Origin: Ignavigranum ruoffiae
Lineage (GTDB): Bacteria > Bacillota > Bacilli > Lactobacillales > Aerococcaceae
NCBI RefSeq assembly: GCF_900110675.1
Contig: NZ_FOEN01000003.1
Coordinates: forward strand, 1-64,000
Length of the DNA: 64,000 nt
Reading direction: 5' to 3'
Shown here: positions 1 through 7,959 of the stretch, piece after piece
Layout of the letters: each line of letters begins with the position of its first letter
Position numbering within the stretch: the first letter of the stretch is position 1
Translations under genes and position numbers: made by a program
The notes under the pieces: generated by a model
Told to the model about the DNA's origin: nothing
Seen by the model: only the letters and a program-made list of their open reading frames with translations
Databases searched by the model: none

Positions 1-2
1 AA

Positions 3-254
3 TATCAGGCGTTACTAGTAGAACATCAAGTATTCCAAAGTATGTCGCGTAAAGGGAATTGTTATGATAATGCCCCGATCGAAAATTTCTTTAGTGTGAT
101 GAAACAGGAGATGTATTATGGGAAAATATATCGAAGTTACAAGGAATTAGAAACTGCAATCACAGATTACATTCAGTATTATAACGAAGAACGAATTAAA
201 GAAAAATTGAATTGGCTAAGTCCTGTGGCATATAGAAAAGCGCAAGCGGCTTAA
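3..254 (+). CDS. IS3-family transposase OrfB, C-terminal part
   Basis: The reading frame is open from the left edge, so the gene is cut by the window and is not necessarily broken. The visible 83 residues carry the end of the rve integrase domain: SRKGNCYDNAPIENFFSVMK contains the third catalytic acidic residue of the DDE triad (E in APIENFF), followed by the typical YNxxR tail (YYNEERIKEKLNWLSP). This matches the IS150/IS3 subgroup. An apparent ATG at 42 is internal to the domain and is not the start. Confidence 0.85.
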   Translation, partial: YQALLVEHQVFQSMSRKGNCYDNAPIENFFSVMKQEMYYGKIYRSYKELETAITDYIQYYNEERIKEKLNWLSPVAYRKAQAA

Positions 255-274
255 CAATTTATCATTAAACCAAA

Positions 275-308
275 AGAGAGACAAACACAAAATAGTGTTC
301 ATCTCTCT
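275..308 (+). terminator. Hairpin at the end of the IS element
   Basis: Arms AGAGAGACAAACAC (275-288) and GTGTTCATCTCTCT (295-308) pair with two mismatches around a 6-base loop. There is no clear T-run, so it may block read-through into or out of the transposase rather than act as a strong intrinsic terminator. Confidence 0.45.
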
Positions 309-373
309 GGTCCAACTATTTGGGGTCACTCTATAGATCGACTAACACGTTAGCCTCTACAAGGGATTGAATC

Positions 374-1033
374 TTATTCTTCTTCGCTTTCCTCTGGACG
401 GACTTCTTCTTCAGCCTCTTCTTCCTCTTCATCGAAGAATTCATCATCTTCGTCTTCAAAAGAAGTATCAGATTCTAGGTCAATCTCATCGTCACCAAAT
501 TCAGAAAGATCACCTGCATAATCTTTCAATTCAGGATCTTCTTCATCTTCGTCTTCGATTTCGGTTAGACCTTCTAATTCATCATCTTCTTCATCTTCGT
601 CATCTTCAAGTTCATAATCTTCATCGTAGATATCATCAATATCTTCAGGATCATCCTCATTGTAGTCGATAATATCTTCGCCATCACCGAAGGCATTGAT
701 TTTGTTGGTTTTCTTCCGGCGGCGTCGACGGGGTAGATCCTCATCATCAATCGTACCGACAATTTCTTCATCAATTGAATCAATCGGATACCAAGCTCTT
801 AAGCCCCAACGATTCTCTCCCAAAGAAATAAAACGACCATCAATGTTGATATCTGTATAGAATCGTGCCATACGCTTTTCTAAATCTTCTTCACTTATTT
901 CAAGATATTCTTGGATGGTCACTAATAACTGGGTAAAATCATATACCTCGCCCGTTTCTTCTAATAGTGCATGGGCAACTTCGACCATCGATAATTCTTC
1001 TTTATTTTGTCCTGCGAACTTCTTCAATTCCAT
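374..1033 (-). CDS. rpoE: DNA-directed RNA polymerase delta subunit RpoE
   Basis: This is the Firmicutes-specific auxiliary subunit of RNA polymerase, which favours promoter recycling and responsiveness to the initiating nucleotide. The first ~90 residues form the HARE-HTH globular domain (MELKKFAGQNKEELSMVEVA...FYTDINIDGRFISLGENRWGLRAW). A basic stretch (PRRRRRKK) follows, then ~120 residues of almost pure Asp/Glu. This ordered-domain plus polyacidic-tail layout is diagnostic. At 219 aa it is slightly longer than the ~170-200 aa usual for the family, because of the acidic tail. The next gene upstream on the same strand is a DUF1934 protein, as in B. subtilis (ywiB near rpoE). An IS end lies just downstream. 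Confidence 0.95.
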   Translation of the reverse strand: MELKKFAGQNKEELSMVEVAHALLEETGEVYDFTQLLVTIQEYLEISEEDLEKRMARFYTDINIDGRFISLGENRWGLRAWYPIDSIDEEIVGTIDDEDLPRRRRRKKTNKINAFGDGEDIIDYNEDDPEDIDDIYDEDYELEDDEDEEDDELEGLTEIEDEDEEDPELKDYAGDLSEFGDDEIDLESDTSFEDEDDEFFDEEEEEAEEEVRPEESEEE

Positions 1034-1070
1034 TTGGGCACATCCTTCCTCGCTCTTTTATATTACCTTC

Positions 1071-1472
1071 TTAATCTTTAAAAATCAATTGAAATTCATA
1101 GATCCCTATGCTTTGTTGGCCTAGATTTAGCGAATAATGAATCTCGATTCCTTGGCTTAAATCAAGTTTATGGGTCGAACTTTCAAGCAGCCAAACTCCT
1201 TGAGGAGTTTGATAAGGATTAGTCAACTTCTGAGCTAAATTAAAACATAGTTTCCCTGCTTGCTGTTGGATTTCAACCCATTCCAGCTGATCTTCCCCTT
1301 CAGTCCACCATTTTATCTGAATCGGCTGATGATTGTAATCTTCAAAGACCAACTTGTCATAAGTCCTGAGTTGATAATGCTGAGCTGTTCGTTGATATTT
1401 GAAGCTATCCTGTCCTTCAGCTTGATAATTAATCTTTTGTTCCACTTCAATCGGTCGAATAAGATGTTTCAT
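1071..1472 (-). CDS. DUF1934 (YwiB-like) beta-barrel protein
   Basis: This 133-residue cytosolic protein of the DUF1934 family has a calycin-like beta-barrel fold and no established biochemical role. Features seen are alternating beta-type strands, LRTYDKLVFEDY near residue 35, a GVWLLESSTHKLDL strand and a C-terminal YEFQLIF strand. There is no signal peptide or membrane segment. It sits 37 bases upstream of rpoE on the same strand, so it is probably co-transcribed with it, and it is divergent from the LipL-like gene. Identification rests on pattern and on the conserved position next to rpoE. Confidence 0.8.
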   Translation of the reverse strand: MKHLIRPIEVEQKINYQAEGQDSFKYQRTAQHYQLRTYDKLVFEDYNHQPIQIKWWTEGEDQLEWVEIQQQAGKLCFNLAQKLTNPYQTPQGVWLLESSTHKLDLSQGIEIHYSLNLGQQSIGIYEFQLIFKD

Positions 1473-1555
1473 GAAATAACTTTTGAATCCTTTCTATGAA
1501 TCTAATGTAAATTTGCTATAATTATAACAAAGATTTACTAGCAAGGAGTTTTCAT

Positions 1556-2365
1556 ATGTCTTTCGTGCCAGATACTCAAAGTCAATGGTTTTATCTTAAG
1601 TCGCAAGAAGATGCATTAACGTCTTTGGCTTACGAAACCGCTTTGATTCGTTATCTTCCTACTATCCATGACCTAACGACTCAGCCAGCAGAGCATAAAA
1701 TTATCCATGCTTATCCAATTCAAAAAGCAACCGTCCTCTTGGGAGCTAAAGATACACGTCTGCCAAATTATAAAGAAGCACGCCGATTCTTGCAAGGGCA
1801 AAATTATCAAGTGCTCGTTCGGCCCCATGGAGGCCTTGGCATAGTCTGTGATCCAGGCATTGTGAATCTGTCACTGGTACAAGACAGCCGATATCAAAAT
1901 TTAAACATTGATCAAGCTTATCAGCAATTTGTTGAGCTCATTCAATATATCTTCGAGGATTATCCACTAAAGATAGAAGCTTATGAAATGGCAAATTCTT
2001 ATTGCCCGGGTAAATATGATCTGATTGTCCAAAATAAGAAAATAGGTGGCTTGGCTCAACGGCGCTTTCGTAATGGAGTAACCACTGCGGCCTACCTCTC
2101 TTTAAATGGGGATCAAGAAGGTCGCGGCCAGTTGATGAAAGCATTCTACCAACGAGGCCAAGCCGATACCAGCTACCCAAATGTTGACCCTCATTCTATG
2201 GCCAATCTTTCCGATTTCTTGACAGAAGAATTTACCTTGGCCGATTTTAACCGGCTTTTGCAAGATAAAATCGTATTTGCTAAGGAATCCATCTTAGCCA
2301 TCGAAGCTGATAGCTGGCAGGATGCTTTAAAGCAAGCTCAAAAACAACTTCGTCCGTCTAGTTAA
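1556..2365 (+). CDS. lipL: LipL-like octanoyl-[GcvH]:protein N-octanoyltransferase
   Basis: The family moves octanoyl (or lipoyl) groups from GcvH to E2 subunits of oxo-acid dehydrogenases by amidotransfer, using an acyl-thioester on a conserved cysteine. The BPL/LplA fold signatures are present: VRPHGGLGIVCDPGIVNLS (residues 88-106) and SYCPGKYDLIVQNKKIGGLA (148-167). The cysteine at position 150 corresponds in context and number to the catalytic Cys of B. subtilis LipL. Its 269 aa is close to the family's ~280. The start follows AAGGAG, and a TATAAT lies at 1517-1522. No GcvH or E2 gene is in the window. LipM or a lipoate ligase is less likely because of the SYCPG motif. Confidence 0.85.
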   Translation: MSFVPDTQSQWFYLKSQEDALTSLAYETALIRYLPTIHDLTTQPAEHKIIHAYPIQKATVLLGAKDTRLPNYKEARRFLQGQNYQVLVRPHGGLGIVCDPGIVNLSLVQDSRYQNLNIDQAYQQFVELIQYIFEDYPLKIEAYEMANSYCPGKYDLIVQNKKIGGLAQRRFRNGVTTAAYLSLNGDQEGRGQLMKAFYQRGQADTSYPNVDPHSMANLSDFLTEEFTLADFNRLLQDKIVFAKESILAIEADSWQDALKQAQKQLRPSS

Positions 2366-2402
2366 TCCAATATTCAACTTATCAAGAGCAATGGAGGTTC
2401 TT

Positions 2403-3800
2403 ATGCAAACTTATCAAGAGCGCTACCAAGCCCAAGTTCTACAGCGAGAGAAAGTCTTCCGCGATCCTGTCCATAATTATATCCATATCCGCGACCGAAT
2501 TATTCTCCAATTGATTGACACGCGTGAATTCCAACGACTGCGGCGGATTAAACAACTGGGCGCTTCCCAATATACTTTTCACGGGGCAGAGCATTCTCGT
2601 TTCAACCATTCCTTGGGTGTATACGAAATTACCCGGCGTATTATTAATAATTTCGTCCGAAATTATCCGACTAAAGAAGCTGGCGATGGCCTTTGGGATG
2701 ATTCTGAACGCTTAGTTGCCCTCTGTGCGGCGCTCCTACATGATCTTGGTCATGGTCCCTTCTCCCATACCTTCGAAGGCATCTTTAATACTGACCATGA
2801 ACAAATCACCCAAGAAATTATTCTCTCAAGGGACACTGAAGTTAACCAAATCCTGCGGCAGATGGGCGCTGATTTCCCAGCCAAAGTAGCCAGTGTGATC
2901 AACAAGACCTATCCTAATCAACAGGTGGTTCAACTTATTTCCAGTCAGATTGATGCCGATCGGATGGACTATTTGCTCCGCGATGCTTTTTATGCTGGCG
3001 TCTCTTACGGGAAATATGATTTGACTCGAATCGTCCGTGTTATCCGTCCTTATGATGGTCGAATTGTCTTTGATTTTTCAGGCATGCACGCCGTCGAAGA
3101 TTATATCATTAGTCGCTATCAAATGTATATGCAAGTTTATTTCCACCCGGTGTCACGGGGCATGGAAGAAGTCATTCATAATTTGTTTACCCGAGCAAAA
3201 TATCTCTATCTACATCGTCCTGATTACTTAAGCCATCCAGCCGGCATTCTTGCCCCTTTCTTCCAAGGGAATTGGACCTTGACTGATTATCTCAGATTAG
3301 ACGACCACACGGTTATTTCTTATTTCTCACATTGGCTGGATGACCAAGATGCCATTCTAAGTGATTTATGTTACCGCGTCCTCAACCGAAAGCCTTTCAA
3401 GTCGCTCTTAGTCGTCGCTGATGAAGTTCAAGAATTAACTACGGCCCTCCAAGATGAACTGCGAGCTATGCATTTCGATCCCGAATATTATTTCGGCTTA
3501 AATACTAGTCTAGACCAACCTTATGACGATAGCCAATCTTTAACCAGTTCTCAAAAAACTAGAATTGAATTAATTACCAAAATGAACCAAATTGTCGAAC
3601 TTTCGCAAGTATCGATGTTAATCCAGTCGATCAATGGTAAACAACTCGGTGACCAACGCTTATATTATCCGCGAGAAATCATCCACCATATTCTCTCGCT
3701 AGCACCCGAAGAATTAAGCGATAACCAACGAATTATCTTAACCGCCTATGCTGAAGAAACCAACGATGTAACTTATCATATTCAGCAACGCCTCTTTTAA
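2403..3800 (+). CDS. HD-domain phosphohydrolase, YwfO/dNTPase type
   Basis: Predicted cytosolic metal-dependent (deoxy)nucleotide phosphohydrolase. The start at 2403 is preferred over an ATG at 2391 because GGAGG (2394-2398) then sits 5 bases upstream as a proper ribosome site. The HD-domain ligands are visible: H64 and H68 in EHSRFNHSLGV, H113-D114 in LLHDLGHGPFSHTFE, and a later Asp in SQIDADRMDYLL. The 465 aa length and the YGKYDLTRIVRVIRPYDG section match the YwfO/EF1143 group, whose E. faecalis member hydrolyses dNTPs. It lies 37 bases after lipL and is probably co-transcribed. Substrate is inferred from the family only. Confidence 0.85.
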   Translation: MQTYQERYQAQVLQREKVFRDPVHNYIHIRDRIILQLIDTREFQRLRRIKQLGASQYTFHGAEHSRFNHSLGVYEITRRIINNFVRNYPTKEAGDGLWDDSERLVALCAALLHDLGHGPFSHTFEGIFNTDHEQITQEIILSRDTEVNQILRQMGADFPAKVASVINKTYPNQQVVQLISSQIDADRMDYLLRDAFYAGVSYGKYDLTRIVRVIRPYDGRIVFDFSGMHAVEDYIISRYQMYMQVYFHPVSRGMEEVIHNLFTRAKYLYLHRPDYLSHPAGILAPFFQGNWTLTDYLRLDDHTVISYFSHWLDDQDAILSDLCYRVLNRKPFKSLLVVADEVQELTTALQDELRAMHFDPEYYFGLNTSLDQPYDDSQSLTSSQKTRIELITKMNQIVELSQVSMLIQSINGKQLGDQRLYYPREIIHHILSLAPEELSDNQRIILTAYAEETNDVTYHIQQRLF

Positions 3801-3814
3801 GCAACACAGAATGG

Positions 3815-3843
3815 AAAACCGGTCCTATCACAGGGCCGGTTTT
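3815..3843 (+). terminator. Rho-independent terminator after the HD hydrolase
   Basis: AAAACCGGTCCT (3815-3826) pairs with AGGGCCGGTTTT (3832-3843) around a short loop, with one G-U pair. The A-rich left arm and T-rich right arm let it serve the convergent metI gene too. Confidence 0.8.
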
Positions 3844-3848
3844 GTTGG

Positions 3849-4547
3849 TTAATGTTGAACTTTTTTGATCAGCCAATTAAAGATTAATTGGGTTAAGAAT
3901 ACAATCAGCAATATCAGGATCGTTGCCACCATGATCACATCAAAGCGACTCCGTTGATAACCCTTGGCAATGGCCATGGTTCCTAGACCACCCCCGCCAA
4001 CTGAGCCGGCCATGGCAGTCAAACCTAAGATATTGATTACCGTTGAAGCGCTGACCCGTAATAGAGCAGGCAGACCTTCGCGTAAATAGACCCGGCCAAT
4101 AATTTCTAAAGGACTAGAACCCATCGCTTGAGCAGCTTCTATGACCCCTGGTTCAACTTCTAATAGGGCGATTTCCACTTGACGAGCAAAGAAAGGTACC
4201 GTCGAAAAGATAATCGGTACACAGGCCGCTGCTGGCCCAATCGTTGTACCCACAATCCCCCGGGTAACATTAATCAAGAGAGCCAACATAATAATGAAAG
4301 GAATTGAGCGCATAATATTCACCAATCCGTCGAGTAAATTATATAGCCAGCGGTTCTCTAAGATACCTCCCGGTCCGGTGACCGTCATTATAATCCCAAG
4401 AATTAAGCCAAAGAAACCGCCAACTAAGGTGGAAAGACCTAGCATAAACAAGGTTTCCCAGCCAGCTTCAATGAAGTCATCTCTCAATTTCCATGCATTT
4501 GGTAGCCACGTCTCCATCCATTGGCTGAAACTTAAGACATAGTTCAT
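3849..4547 (-). CDS. metI: Methionine ABC transporter permease MetI (MetP)
   Basis: This is the inner-membrane permease of the D/L-methionine importer. The 232 residues hold about five hydrophobic segments and the binding-protein-dependent permease loop with EAAQAMGSSPLEIIGRVYL (EAA motif) near residue 137, which contacts MetN. MTVTGPGG in the first loop and SIPFIIMLA are typical of the family. The ATG overlaps the metN stop by 4 bases (ATGA), indicating translational coupling. No metQ substrate-binding gene is adjacent, so the lipoprotein must be encoded elsewhere. Expression is expected to follow the T-box upstream of metN. Confidence 0.93.
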   Translation of the reverse strand: MNYVLSFSQWMETWLPNAWKLRDDFIEAGWETLFMLGLSTLVGGFFGLILGIIMTVTGPGGILENRWLYNLLDGLVNIMRSIPFIIMLALLINVTRGIVGTTIGPAAACVPIIFSTVPFFARQVEIALLEVEPGVIEAAQAMGSSPLEIIGRVYLREGLPALLRVSASTVINILGLTAMAGSVGGGGLGTMAIAKGYQRSRFDVIMVATILILLIVFLTQLIFNWLIKKVQH

Positions 4548-5617
4548 GCTTCATCCACTCCTTCCTTTTGTAAGTAGGTATAAATCAGTTCTTGCATCGT
4601 TTGAACCCCTACTTGGTGTTCTTTTAAATAGGTCAAGGCCTGATCAATCTGGTCTGTATCTCCTCGCAGGGCCACCAAGAGGTTCCCCGTTGGCACTGAC
4701 TGAATAATCTCAACATGACCATAAAGAATATTGACCTCTACCCCAAAACGCTTCATCACTTGACCCATAAATGGTTGCGTCGTGGCATCGCCGACATAGG
4801 ATAAGCGGTATAAATTGCCTTTTTCGGTAAGGGCCTTGGTTGAAGGATGGTTGAGGACAACTTCAATCTCTTGGTCAAAATGAGTCGCCGTATTAATAAA
4901 TTCTCGGGTCAAATCTTCTTGCGGCCGGGCAAAAATATCTAAGGTCCGTCCTTGTTCTAGAACCCGACCATCTTCCATCACCGCAATACGATGACAGAGG
5001 TCTTTAACGACATTCATTTCATGAGTAATAATTACAATGGTTATATTCAGTTCACGATTTAATTGACGCAACAGAGCCAAAATATCTTGGGTCGTCTTTG
5101 GATCCAAAGCTGAGGTCGCTTCATCACACAGTAGAATAGCAGGATCATTCGCTAGGGCTCGGGCAATGGCCACTCTTTGCTTTTGACCACCCGATAATTG
5201 CTTGGGGTAATTATTAGACTTCTGTCTTAAACCCACCAAATCCAACAATTCTGCAACTTTACGGGCAATTTCTGCCTTGGATAAACCACTATGGCGTAGT
5301 GGATAGGCCACATTCTCAAAGATCGTACGTGACTCCATCAAATTGAAATGTTGAAAAATCATCCCAATCTTTGTTCGCGCTTGCCTTAATTCTTTGGAAC
5401 TAAGACTAAGCATGTCTTTGCCATTCACGATCACTTCTCCTTGGCTGGGGATTTGTAATAAGTTAATCGTGCGCACTAAAGTACTCTTTCCCGCTCCTGA
5501 ATAGCCGACAATGCCATAGATTTCTCCTGGCTCAATATGAATGGTCACATCATTTACTGCTTTAATCACCTGGTCTTTCTGTTGAAAAACCACATCAATA
5601 TGTTTCAAATCTATCAT
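4544..5617 (-). CDS. metN: Methionine ABC transporter ATP-binding protein MetN
   Basis: This is the ATPase of the methionine importer. It has Walker A GYSGAGKST (~38-46), Q-loop GMIFQHFNLM, signature LSGGQKQRVA, Walker B ILLCDEATSALD and the switch histidine in IITHEM. The C-terminal ~100 residues (from FDQEIEVVLNHPS onward) form a NIL domain, the regulatory site that binds methionine and causes trans-inhibition in MetN. That domain separates MetN from other importers of this class. At 357 aa it is normal for the family. It is the first gene of the metNI operon, preceded by a T-box leader and a consensus promoter. Confidence 0.95.
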   Translation of the reverse strand: MIDLKHIDVVFQQKDQVIKAVNDVTIHIEPGEIYGIVGYSGAGKSTLVRTINLLQIPSQGEVIVNGKDMLSLSSKELRQARTKIGMIFQHFNLMESRTIFENVAYPLRHSGLSKAEIARKVAELLDLVGLRQKSNNYPKQLSGGQKQRVAIARALANDPAILLCDEATSALDPKTTQDILALLRQLNRELNITIVIITHEMNVVKDLCHRIAVMEDGRVLEQGRTLDIFARPQEDLTREFINTATHFDQEIEVVLNHPSTKALTEKGNLYRLSYVGDATTQPFMGQVMKRFGVEVNILYGHVEIIQSVPTGNLLVALRGDTDQIDQALTYLKEHQVGVQTMQELIYTYLQKEGVDEA

Positions 5618-5640
5618 TGCTTTACCTCCTTAAATAAAAA

Positions 5641-5873
5641 ATACACTCCATCCTCAAAAGGACGAGTGTTCCCGTGGTACCACCTTAATTCGTTAAAGCT
5701 CAGAAAACAAGCCTAACCTCAATCGATAACAGTCGATGCCGTCCGCCCAGCTCAAAGGCTAGCTAGCCGCTCCATGGCCATCTTCCAACCCTACTTGACT
5801 TACTTTCACCCTACGTAAGCTCTCTACCCAAGATCAGGTCTTCTCTCCACTTCAATGCGTTTAATGAAATATT
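5641..5873 (-). promoter_or_regulatory. T-box leader (methionine class) of metNI
   Basis: On the minus strand the T-box sequence AAGGTGGTACCACGGG (complement of 5671-5686) is followed by a terminator hairpin with arms ACACTC/GAGTGT at 5643-5669. Upstream lies a long structured Stem I region (~5760-5865) with an apical hairpin CTTAC...GTAAG. AUG triplets that could be the specifier codon occur at 5773-5775 and 5779-5781; the exact specifier loop was not resolved by eye. Known mechanism: uncharged tRNA pairs with the specifier and the T-box bulge, stabilises the antiterminator and turns on transcription. The methionine assignment follows from the downstream genes and the AUG candidates. Confidence 0.9.
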
Positions 5874-5879
5874 GTCCCT

Positions 5880-5908
5880 ATCATAGCGGTCAAGCCAGGT
5901 CTTGTCAA
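5880..5908 (-). promoter_or_regulatory. Consensus sigma-A promoter of the metNI T-box
   Basis: The minus strand reads TTGACA (complement of 5903-5908), exactly 17 bases, then TATGAT (complement of 5880-5885). This places the transcript start near 5873, at the 5' end of the T-box leader. Confidence 0.85.
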
Positions 5909-6041
5909 TCCTTTTACCATAATCTAAATCACTTATTAGCTAAAACCGATTACTTTCTAGTAAATAATCGTTCACTGGCTTTGCAAGTTAGACCAACTAT
6001 TCTAAAATAGACTTATCATCAAACATATTAAGGAGAATTTA

Positions 6042-7169
6042 ATGCACAAGCGTATCGCCATTATCGGGGCTGGCATCGTTGGTTCAACAGCCGCCTATTA
6101 TCTGAGTAAAGCTGGCTACCCAGTAGATTTATATGATGAAGGGATCGGTCAAGCCAGTCGAGCGGCAGCCGGTATTATCTGTCCCTGGTTCTCGTTGCGA
6201 CGCAATAAAGCTTGGTACTTTCTGGTCTCACAAGGCGCAGAATTCTACCCTAAATTAATGACCGACTTAGAAAGTGACGGTCAACAAAGTCAGGCTATCT
6301 ATCACCAGGCCGGCGCCATTCTTATTCGCCGCAAACAAAGTCGTATCGAAGATGATTTGAAGAAAGCTGTCCATAAACGCCAACAAAGTCCTCTAATTGG
6401 TCAAGTCTATGCATTAAGCCCAGCTGAAATTGAAGCCCGCGTTCCTTGGCTTCACAGCGGTTATGGCGGAATTTGGGTAGAAGGCGGAGCTCGGGTCCAT
6501 GGTGATCAACTCGTTCAAGCTTTACAAGAAGCAAGTCAAACAATGGGTTGTCAGATTATTCGGCAGAAAGCTAAACTTATTGCCCGACCTAATTCATCGG
6601 TCGCGGTTCAAATTCAAGCTGGAGAAATCCAAACTTATGACAGCCTGCTACTCAGTCCAGGTGCTTGGTTAAAAGATCTCTTGGCTCCCCTGGGATACCA
6701 AGTCGATCTCCAGGCCCAGAAAGGACAACTATTCAACCTCTATCATCCTGACTGGAAGAATAACACTTGGCCAGTCATCATGCCTTTTGGTCAAGTCGAT
6801 CTGATTCCATTTGCCGATGGCACGATTACTTTCGGGGCAACCCATGAAGATGAAGCTGGCTTCGATTTACAGATAAATCAACAAAGTTTAGAAAACTTAA
6901 GACAGGAGGGCCTACAGTGGGCTCCCAATTTAGCTACCTATCCGCTTCATCAATGTAAAGTCGGCACCCGCGCCCATAGTTCGGACTACGGCGTCGTGGT
7001 CGGCCAAGTCCCAGATCTCAAAAATGTATGGGCTATCTCTGGTTTAGGCTCTTCCGGCCTAACCTCGGGACCTTATCTAGGTTATCAATGGGCTCAATTG
7101 CTACAAACAGGCAGCTGGACCATTGAGCCACAAGCTTTTACCATTGAAAAATATATTCAAAAAATATAA
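6042..7169 (+). CDS. FAD-dependent amino-acid oxidoreductase (DAO/DadA family)
   Basis: This 375-residue flavoprotein of the D-amino acid oxidase/glycine oxidase superfamily oxidises an amine substrate to an imino acid. The N-terminal dinucleotide-binding motif IAIIGAGIVGSTAAYYLSKAG (residues 5-25) is followed by an acidic strand end (VDLYDEG), and a second FAD contact is seen in the C-terminal GLGSSGLTSGPYLG. There is no signal peptide. A promoter-like TTGCAA-16-TAAAAT lies at 5981-6008, and AAGGAG precedes the ATG. It is transcribed away from metNI and followed by mscL. Substrate specificity cannot be read from sequence; D-amino acids, glycine or sarcosine are all possible. Confidence 0.8.
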   Translation: MHKRIAIIGAGIVGSTAAYYLSKAGYPVDLYDEGIGQASRAAAGIICPWFSLRRNKAWYFLVSQGAEFYPKLMTDLESDGQQSQAIYHQAGAILIRRKQSRIEDDLKKAVHKRQQSPLIGQVYALSPAEIEARVPWLHSGYGGIWVEGGARVHGDQLVQALQEASQTMGCQIIRQKAKLIARPNSSVAVQIQAGEIQTYDSLLLSPGAWLKDLLAPLGYQVDLQAQKGQLFNLYHPDWKNNTWPVIMPFGQVDLIPFADGTITFGATHEDEAGFDLQINQQSLENLRQEGLQWAPNLATYPLHQCKVGTRAHSSDYGVVVGQVPDLKNVWAISGLGSSGLTSGPYLGYQWAQLLQTGSWTIEPQAFTIEKYIQKI

Positions 7170-7229
7170 TCGCTTTACTAGTCATCACTTGCAACTGTGA
7201 TATAATATAAACAGAAAGGTGGATATAAT

Positions 7230-7604
7230 ATGTGGAAAGAATTTAAAGGATTTATCGCCAATGATTCGATTGTCTCTCTAGCAACCGGTTTAATTATGGG
7301 TTCAGCGTTTACAGCGATTGTTACTAGTTTAGTCAATGACATCTTTATGCCTCTGATTGCTTCATTAACGGGTGCTGCGGATGTTTCAGGTCTTTCATTT
7401 AAGGTCGGTAGTGCGACGATTGGGATTGGACTTTTCTTACAAGCTATTATTAACTTTATTCTTATTGCCATATTCTTGTACCTCACATTAAAAGCCCTTG
7501 AAAAAGCTCAACATAAGAAAATTGTGGCTCCTGATGAAGAACCAAGTGGACCAAGTGAAACTGAACTATTAGAACAAATCCTCGCAGAATTAAAACAAAA
7601 ATAA
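7230..7604 (+). CDS. mscL: Large-conductance mechanosensitive channel MscL
   Basis: This homopentameric channel opens under membrane tension to release osmolytes on hypo-osmotic shock. The 124 residues give the N-terminal amphipathic stretch MWKEFKGFIANDSIVSLATG, TM1 with the pore-lining GLIMGSAFTAIVTSLVNDIFMP (~20-41), a short periplasmic-type loop, TM2 (~66-90) and a charged C-terminal helix bundle (ETELLEQILAELKQ). The length is typical. It has its own TATAAT at 7201-7206 and an AAAGGTGG ribosome site, and a terminator follows. Confidence 0.95.
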   Translation: MWKEFKGFIANDSIVSLATGLIMGSAFTAIVTSLVNDIFMPLIASLTGAADVSGLSFKVGSATIGIGLFLQAIINFILIAIFLYLTLKALEKAQHKKIVAPDEEPSGPSETELLEQILAELKQK

Positions 7605-7632
7605 ACCTTAATGCTCTCTCCACACAACCTGG

Positions 7633-7669
7633 GAAGCTAGTCGACAGACTTGTCACTGGCTTCTTTTTT
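7633..7669 (+). terminator. Terminator of mscL
   Basis: GAAGCTAGT (7633-7641) pairs with ACTGGCTTC (7655-7663) and is followed by a run of six T. Confidence 0.8.
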
Positions 7670-7854
7670 AGTTTATCTTCACCTGCCAATATGCAATTTA
7701 TGTATAGATTGGTTGATTAATTTGGCTAGCAACTTGTACGATTGTCGCTAAGTGATAATCAGGAAACTCAGGCGCGATCACGCCTGTGACTACACTCTTG
7801 ACCAGAATCATTTTGTATAAAAGACTAGCTTCAATACTTATTAGCAACATAAAA

Positions 7855-7913
7855 ATCCCAGAATGTCTACGGATCCAATCGCAATTGCGATCTTTCAGTA
7901 GACCTCCTGGGAT
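7855..7913 (-). terminator. Long hairpin terminator after the alkaline phosphatase gene
   Basis: ATCCCAGAATGTCTAC (7855-7870) and GTAGACCTCCTGGGAT (7898-7913) pair with a small internal loop. The loop holds a second palindrome, ATCGCAATTGCGAT. T-runs occur on both sides (complement of 7850-7855 and 7914-7919), so it can terminate both strands. The rest of 7670-7959 shows no gene; a small palindrome AGGCG-CGATCA-CGCCT lies near 7771. Confidence 0.7.
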
Positions 7914-7959
7914 AGTTTTTGATTAAAACTATTAATCTTGATTTAATTCAGCTACTTTA

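Larger units (their letters stand above)
1..328 (+). mobile_element. IS3-family insertion sequence, right end (left part outside window)
   Basis: The element's left part lies beyond the window. What is visible is the 3' part of an orfB-type DDE transposase, then a hairpin, then a sequence at 309-328 reading GGTCCAACTATTTGGGGTCA. The reverse complement of that sequence (TGACCCC...) resembles the terminal inverted repeats of IS150/IS3-group elements. The exact boundary and any target duplication cannot be fixed without the left end. It lies 45 bases past the stop codon of rpoE, between rpoE and whatever originally followed it. Confidence 0.75.

Noticed and set aside
367-672. A 101-codon frame opposite the rpoE tail
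   Set aside because: It is the complement of the Asp/Glu repeats, giving Leu/His/Arg-rich nonsense with no ribosome site.
7178-7486. A 102-codon minus-strand frame covering mscL
   Set aside because: It lies wholly opposite the clear MscL coding sequence and has no family features.
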